From Anaeromicropila herbilytica (GTDB taxonomy: Bacteria; Bacillota; Clostridia; Lachnospirales; Lachnospiraceae), in contig NZ_AP024169.1 of assembly GCF_016591975.1 (NCBI RefSeq), positions 1,598,001-1,662,000 of the forward strand: a stretch of DNA of 64,000 nt, read 5' to 3'. Every line of letters starts with the position of its first letter. The stretch's first letter is position 1. The notes below the pieces were generated by a model, which did not search any database, was not told the origin of the DNA, and worked only from the letters and a program-made list of their open reading frames with translations. Of the stretch, positions 60,625-64,000 are shown piece after piece. Made by a program: the position numbers and the translations under genes.

Positions 60625-61974
60625 ATGTCAGCTAAATATGTAAAAGATATGACGGAGGGGAATGTAGTTTCTCTCTTGGTTAAGTTTTCACTGCCAATGC
60701 TAATTGGTAATATATTTCAACAGTTTTATAATATTATCGACTCAATTATAGTTGGTAAATTCGTAAGTGTTAATGCATTTGCAGCGGTTGGCGCCACAGG
60801 ATCATTGAATTTTCTATTCTTTTCCGTATGTTTAGGAATGTCGGTTGGAATTGGTATCTTAATATCTCAGTACTTTGGAGCAAAAAATGACGAGTATGTC
60901 AAACGAACCATTGCAAATTCGGTATATATCATAGCAGTTATTGGAGTAATAATGAGTGCTTTAGGCATTATTTTGGCACGTCCTATCTTAGAAATAATGC
61001 AAACACCACCAGAAATTATTGATGATGCGGTAATCTTTATGCAAGTAACAAGTGCTGGAACCATTGGAGTAGCTGCGTATAATGCGTTAGCTTCAATTCT
61101 AAGAGCGCTTGGAGATTCAAAGACACCGTTATTCTTTCTTGTAATGGCTTGTATTGTAAATGTAATATTAGATTTTATATTTGTTCTAGGGTTTGATCTT
61201 GAAGTATTTGGTGTTGCTTTGGCGACTGCCATATCTCAGGCACTCTCAGCGCTAGGATGTTTTATCTTTGCGGTGCGCAAGAATCCATATTTTCGAATTG
61301 AGAAGGAATATCGAAGGGCGAATCGGGAATTAATTAAGAAATGCATTCGAATTGGTGTTCCAGTAGCAGTACAGAATTCTATGATTGCAATCTCCTGTAT
61401 TGCATTACAATGTGTAGTTAATGGTTTCGGTAAAAATGTAGTTGGAGCTTTTTCTGCAACGAATCGTATCGAGCAGTTGGTACAGCAACCATTTAACTCA
61501 TTAGGAGTTGCGTTATCTACATTTGCAGGACAGAATATGGGGGCAGGAAAGGTTAAGAGAGTAAAAGAGGGTTATCATAAGAGCTTTATCATTATCGCAG
61601 TTTTTAGTGTTCTTATGTTAATTGCTGCTCAGCTTGGAGCTAGATATATCATGCAATTATTTGTTAATGATGAAGAAGTAATCACACTAGGAGCGAATGC
61701 ACTAAGAATAACAAGTTACTTTTATATAACATTAGGAATGATTCATATAACAAGAGGTCTATTAAACGGTGTAGGTGATGCAACGTATGCAATGGTTAAT
61801 GGTTTTATAGAAGTTATCGGAAGAGTTGGTTTTGCACCACTGTTGGTAAATATCGCATTTATCGGAGTGTGGGGAACTTGGCTTACGAGTGGTCTAACAT
61901 GGTTTATTACTGGCTTTGCAAGTTTTATTCGATATAAACAAGGAAAGTGGGAATATAAATCTTTAGTGAAGTAA
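60625..61974 (+). CDS. MATE-family efflux transporter
   Basis: The 449-residue protein has 12 predicted membrane segments in two repeats, with the family motifs LVKFSLPMLIGNIFQQFYNIIDSIIVGKFV in TM1 and AAVGATGSLNFLFFSVCLGMSVGIGILISQYFGA. The second half begins IGVPVAVQNSMIAISCIALQ. Such proteins expel drugs or metabolites by Na+ or H+ antiport. AAGGAG precedes the ATG. The gene lies 68 bases after the GH113-like gene, and may share its transcript. A weak hairpin follows far downstream. Confidence 0.92.
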   Translation: MSAKYVKDMTEGNVVSLLVKFSLPMLIGNIFQQFYNIIDSIIVGKFVSVNAFAAVGATGSLNFLFFSVCLGMSVGIGILISQYFGAKNDEYVKRTIANSVYIIAVIGVIMSALGIILARPILEIMQTPPEIIDDAVIFMQVTSAGTIGVAAYNALASILRALGDSKTPLFFLVMACIVNVILDFIFVLGFDLEVFGVALATAISQALSALGCFIFAVRKNPYFRIEKEYRRANRELIKKCIRIGVPVAVQNSMIAISCIALQCVVNGFGKNVVGAFSATNRIEQLVQQPFNSLGVALSTFAGQNMGAGKVKRVKEGYHKSFIIIAVFSVLMLIAAQLGARYIMQLFVNDEEVITLGANALRITSYFYITLGMIHITRGLLNGVGDATYAMVNGFIEVIGRVGFAPLLVNIAFIGVWGTWLTSGLTWFITGFASFIRYKQGKWEYKSLVK

Positions 61975-62162
61975 GATAAAATTAATAAAACATAAGTAGC
62001 TTCACAAACTCGTCAAAGTACGGGCGATGTAAATTTTTCAATCATGGTAATTAATATACTTTTTCGCCTGAATTTATAAAGTATAATATAGATTTTATAC
62101 TGGGAATTATGATTTGTTATTGAAAAATAAGTTGGAAAATTAAATATGCTAGTAAGAAATAT

Positions 62163-62198
62163 AAAGTAGCTTTTCACAGAAAAAGGCTACTTTTTTTG
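62163..62198 (+). terminator. Terminator in the MATE-TetR gap
   Basis: AAAGTAGCTTTT against AAAAGGCTACTTT (one mismatch) with a short loop is followed by a run of T. It lies about 190 bases after the MATE stop, leaving a region with no open frame. Confidence 0.75.
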
Positions 62199-62243
62199 TG
62201 CTATTTTCTGAATAGTCGGGACAAAATATGTATGTTATAATTA

Positions 62244-62281
62244 AGGAAACTAGGAAACTAAAAATAGTTTTCTAGTTTCCT
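62244..62281. other. Perfect inverted repeat of AGGAAACTA units
   Basis: AGGAAACTAGGAAACTA at 62244-62260 and TAGTTTTCTAGTTTCCT at 62265-62281 form a 17-bp near-perfect stem with a 4-base loop. The repeated AGGAAACT/AGTTTCCT unit could be a paired operator or a small hairpin RNA. The meaning is unclear. Confidence 0.45.
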
Positions 62282-62360
62282 ATATAAAGGAAATATTGCT
62301 TAAAGTCCAATAGGTAAATGTAAAAAATGTTTAAAATAGAATGTTTTTGTTTACTGTTAG

Positions 62361-62608
62361 GATTAGAGTCAAAAAGCCTTTCTCAATCTATATTGTGTAT
62401 ATTGTTGTATAATTATTAATTTTGGCGTAATCCGGCTGAAAACATTGTTTATATTTTGTCAAGACTCAAAGTGAAAATAGGAACGTGAGTGAGTATTTTT
62501 GCTTGTTTTGAGTCATGTAAAAAATATAATGTTTGAAGGAAAGGTAGCCCAAATTCATAATTGTACAGCAATATACACTCAATAAACTTCAATAAGGCTT
62601 TTGTCCCC
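62361..62608 (-). repeat. Family A MITE-like repeat, copy 4
   Basis: The copy is in the orientation of copy 2. AAAATAGGAACGTGAGTGAG, TTTTGTCAAGACTCAAAGTG and GAAAGGTAGCCCAAATT are shared. Its ends, GATTAGAGTCAAAAAGCCTT and AAGGCTTTTGTCCCC, are imperfect complements. It ends 40 bases before the TetR start codon, so it must contain or neighbour that gene's promoter. Confidence 0.8.
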
Positions 62609-62647
62609 ATTAATTCTATTAGCTATCTAAAGCAGAAAGGATTTGTA

Positions 62648-63208
62648 ATGAAAGAACAAATATTTGAAGTAGCAATAGGGCAGTTCAATGAAAAAGGATT
62701 AAAGTTTACTATGGATGATATCGCGAGAGAACTTTCCATGAGTAAAAAGACATTATATACAGTTTTTAAAAATAAAGATGCACTTTTTTACGAAATGGTT
62801 GATTATTATTTTGGTCAAATCAAAGAGGCAGAAAGACAAATATTAGAAAATAAAGAATTAGATATTATCCAGAAGATTCATCGAATCATGATCGTGCTTC
62901 CAGAAAGATATAAGAGTATCGATTTACGCCAGCTTTATCTTATGAAAGAAAAATATCCTAAGATATATCAAAAGGTAGCAAAGCGAATTGAAAATGATTG
63001 GGAACCAACCATTGAATTATTAAAGCAAGCAATGGTTGAAAAAAGAATAAGACCAATTAATATCACAGTACTAAAGGTGATGATAGAGGCAACAATGGAA
63101 CATTTTTTACAGGGTTCGGATCTAATTGATAATAATCTAGCATATGAAGAAGCGCTAGAGGAAATGATGCAGATTATTATGAAAGGCATTGTTGTAATAC
63201 ACAATTAA
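62648..63208 (+). CDS. TetR/AcrR-family transcriptional regulator
   Basis: The 186-residue protein has the N-terminal TetR DNA-binding domain (EVAIGQFNEKGLKFTMDDIARELSMSKKTLYTVFKNKDALFYEMVDYYF) and a helical ligand-sensing C-terminal domain. AAAGGA 7 bases before the ATG at 62648 decides the start; the longer frame from 62561 would be translated out of the family A repeat. It lies 63 bases upstream of a GH2 gene and may regulate it or the MATE exporter. Confidence 0.9.
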   Translation: MKEQIFEVAIGQFNEKGLKFTMDDIARELSMSKKTLYTVFKNKDALFYEMVDYYFGQIKEAERQILENKELDIIQKIHRIMIVLPERYKSIDLRQLYLMKEKYPKIYQKVAKRIENDWEPTIELLKQAMVEKRIRPINITVLKVMIEATMEHFLQGSDLIDNNLAYEEALEEMMQIIMKGIVVIHN

Positions 63209-63242
63209 GGTTAAGAGAGGCTTTTGACTTTCTAAGCCTTAA
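63207..63242. repeat. Family A end fragment or hairpin between TetR and GH2
   Basis: AAGGTTAAGAGAGGCTTTTGACTTTCTAAGCCTTAA contains GGCTTTTGAC as in family A ends and can form a small stem (AAGGTTAAGA/TTTCTAAGCCTT, imperfect). It overlaps the TetR stop. It could act as terminator or as a MITE remnant. Confidence 0.4.
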
Positions 63243-63271
63243 TAATAAGATCAAGAGAAAGGTATTAACTT

Positions 63272-64000
63272 ATGAGACTATATTGGAATGAAGATTGGGG
63301 ATACACTCCTATATTTACTGAGAAATTATTTGATCCATCCTACGGGAAAGGAATAATAGAAGTAGTTCGATTACCACACAGTAATGTTACAATGCCTTAT
63401 CATTATTTTGATGAGACCTGTTATCAAATAATATCAGGATATCGAAAAGTATTTTTTGCTGAGGAAGCATGGAAGAAGAAAAAAATATTTATCACATTTG
63501 AGGGCGTTGCACATGTAGCAACTATTTATCTAAATGGAACACAAATTGCTGAACATAAAGGTGGATATACAGCATTTACGGTGGATCTATCAGATCATAT
63601 ACGTTTCGGGGAAGTGAATGTATTAGTGGTTCAGGTTGATAGTAGAGAATCTCTTAATATACCTCCTTTTGGAAATGTGATTGATTACATGACATACGGT
63701 GGAATCTACCGACAAGTATATCTTGAGGTTAAAGAAAATGTATATATTGAGGATGTCTTTGTAAAAACAAAAGATAATCTGCAAGAAAGAAAAAGATTAA
63801 ATACACAAGTTACCATAAGCAGTCAAAAGGAGGTATCGGTTAAACAAGTACTTATGGATGTAACGAAGTTAGAGGAACTTTCAATGGAGGAGCTTCTATC
63901 AATAGAGGTTACTGACCCTAGACTACATGTTATGGGAAAGGCATCGCTTGATTCGGTTGCTTCTTCTGCGATTGATATTCAGATGCAGGATTTATGTGTT
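63272..64000 (+). CDS. GH2-family glycoside hydrolase (partial, N-terminal part)
   Basis: The frame starts at the ATG at 63272 (AAAGG site 9 bases upstream) and stays open to the right edge, giving 243 residues. The segment YRKVFFAEEAWKKKKIFITFEGVAHVATIYLNGTQIAEHKGGYTAFTVDL is the GH2 sugar-binding jelly roll. NVLVVQVDSRESLNIPP and MTYGGIYRQVYLEV complete it, leading into the Ig-like GH2 domain. No signal peptide is seen, so the enzyme is cytoplasmic. The catalytic barrel lies outside the window, so beta-galactosidase, beta-mannosidase and beta-glucuronidase types cannot be separated. The nearby GH113-like gene makes a mannoside plausible, as inference only. Confidence 0.88.
   Translation, partial: MRLYWNEDWGYTPIFTEKLFDPSYGKGIIEVVRLPHSNVTMPYHYFDETCYQIISGYRKVFFAEEAWKKKKIFITFEGVAHVATIYLNGTQIAEHKGGYTAFTVDLSDHIRFGEVNVLVVQVDSRESLNIPPFGNVIDYMTYGGIYRQVYLEVKENVYIEDVFVKTKDNLQERKRLNTQVTISSQKEVSVKQVLMDVTKLEELSMEELLSIEVTDPRLHVMGKASLDSVASSAIDIQMQDLCV

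Overview
The window is AT-rich, and almost every gene starts from a strong AGGAGG-type ribosome binding site. The gene content points to an anaerobic, plant-polysaccharide-degrading Firmicute of the Lachnospiraceae. It resembles Lachnoclostridium (Clostridium) phytofermentans, but that is an inference from gene content, not a database match. Supporting genes include several glycoside hydrolases, a phenolic acid decarboxylase, a glycyl radical enzyme with its activase, Fe-S flavoenzymes and a 4-hydroxybutyrate dehydrogenase.

Layout. 1-3.8 kb: a cut secreted CBM35-like protein, a DUF4250 protein, a lipoprotein, rarA and a small membrane protein. 4-11.4 kb: a PucR-type regulator, a cytidylate-kinase-like protein, an amino-acid ABC transporter (ATPase, permease, binding lipoprotein), a class III aminotransferase and 4-hydroxybutyrate dehydrogenase. 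Together these read as uptake and reductive breakdown of 4-aminobutyrate or a similar omega-amino acid. 11.6-13 kb: a 220-bp palindrome, then divergent padC/padR around a perfect PadR operator. 13.4-25.6 kb: the most striking locus. It holds a 1697-residue secreted GH121-like enzyme, a sugar ABC importer, a GH127 beta-L-arabinofuranosidase and a LacI regulator, with four AAACGTTT operator-like sites. This matches the logic of the bifidobacterial system that takes beta-L-arabinobiose from hydroxyproline-rich plant glycoproteins (extensins). 25.7-31.8 kb: a secreted SGNH hydrolase, pstSCAB (PstS carries an extra Ig-like domain) and a SEC-C protein. 32-43 kb: an AraC regulator, a four-module CoA-disulfide-reductase/rhodanese/TusA/DsrE protein, an intracellular GH10 xylanase, a GNAT, a small membrane protein, and a LysR / Fe-S old-yellow-enzyme reductase / OFA transporter group. 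43.4-50 kb: a surface beta-helix protein with a Pro-Thr-Glu stalk, then a YfhO/CsbB-type cell-envelope glycosylation pair. 50-52 kb: an IS4-family insertion sequence. 52-64 kb: yjjI-yjjW, adenosine deaminase with a Crp-family regulator, a DUF975 protein, an EamA transporter, an AraC regulator, a GH113-like hydrolase, a MATE exporter, a TetR regulator and the start of a GH2 enzyme.

Non-coding structure is unusually rich. Three families of short interspersed repeats lie between genes. Family A has four copies of about 250 bp with long imperfect terminal inverted repeats, plus several ends-only remnants. Family B is a nested palindrome keyed by a motif around TTGCCCGACAAATGACCTG. Family C is a small TTTCACACTGCCTCCC repeat with an internal hairpin. 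One family A copy is split by the IS, with a clear 10-bp target duplication, which fixes the order of events. Other regulatory points are a PadR operator, a Pho-box-like promoter before pstS, a small open reading frame coupled to pstC, a hairpin that appears to bring a distant Shine-Dalgarno sequence next to the LysR start codon, and a CCCCC-ATA-GGGGG operator-like palindrome just downstream of the EamA promoter. I saw no rRNA, tRNA or CRISPR array.
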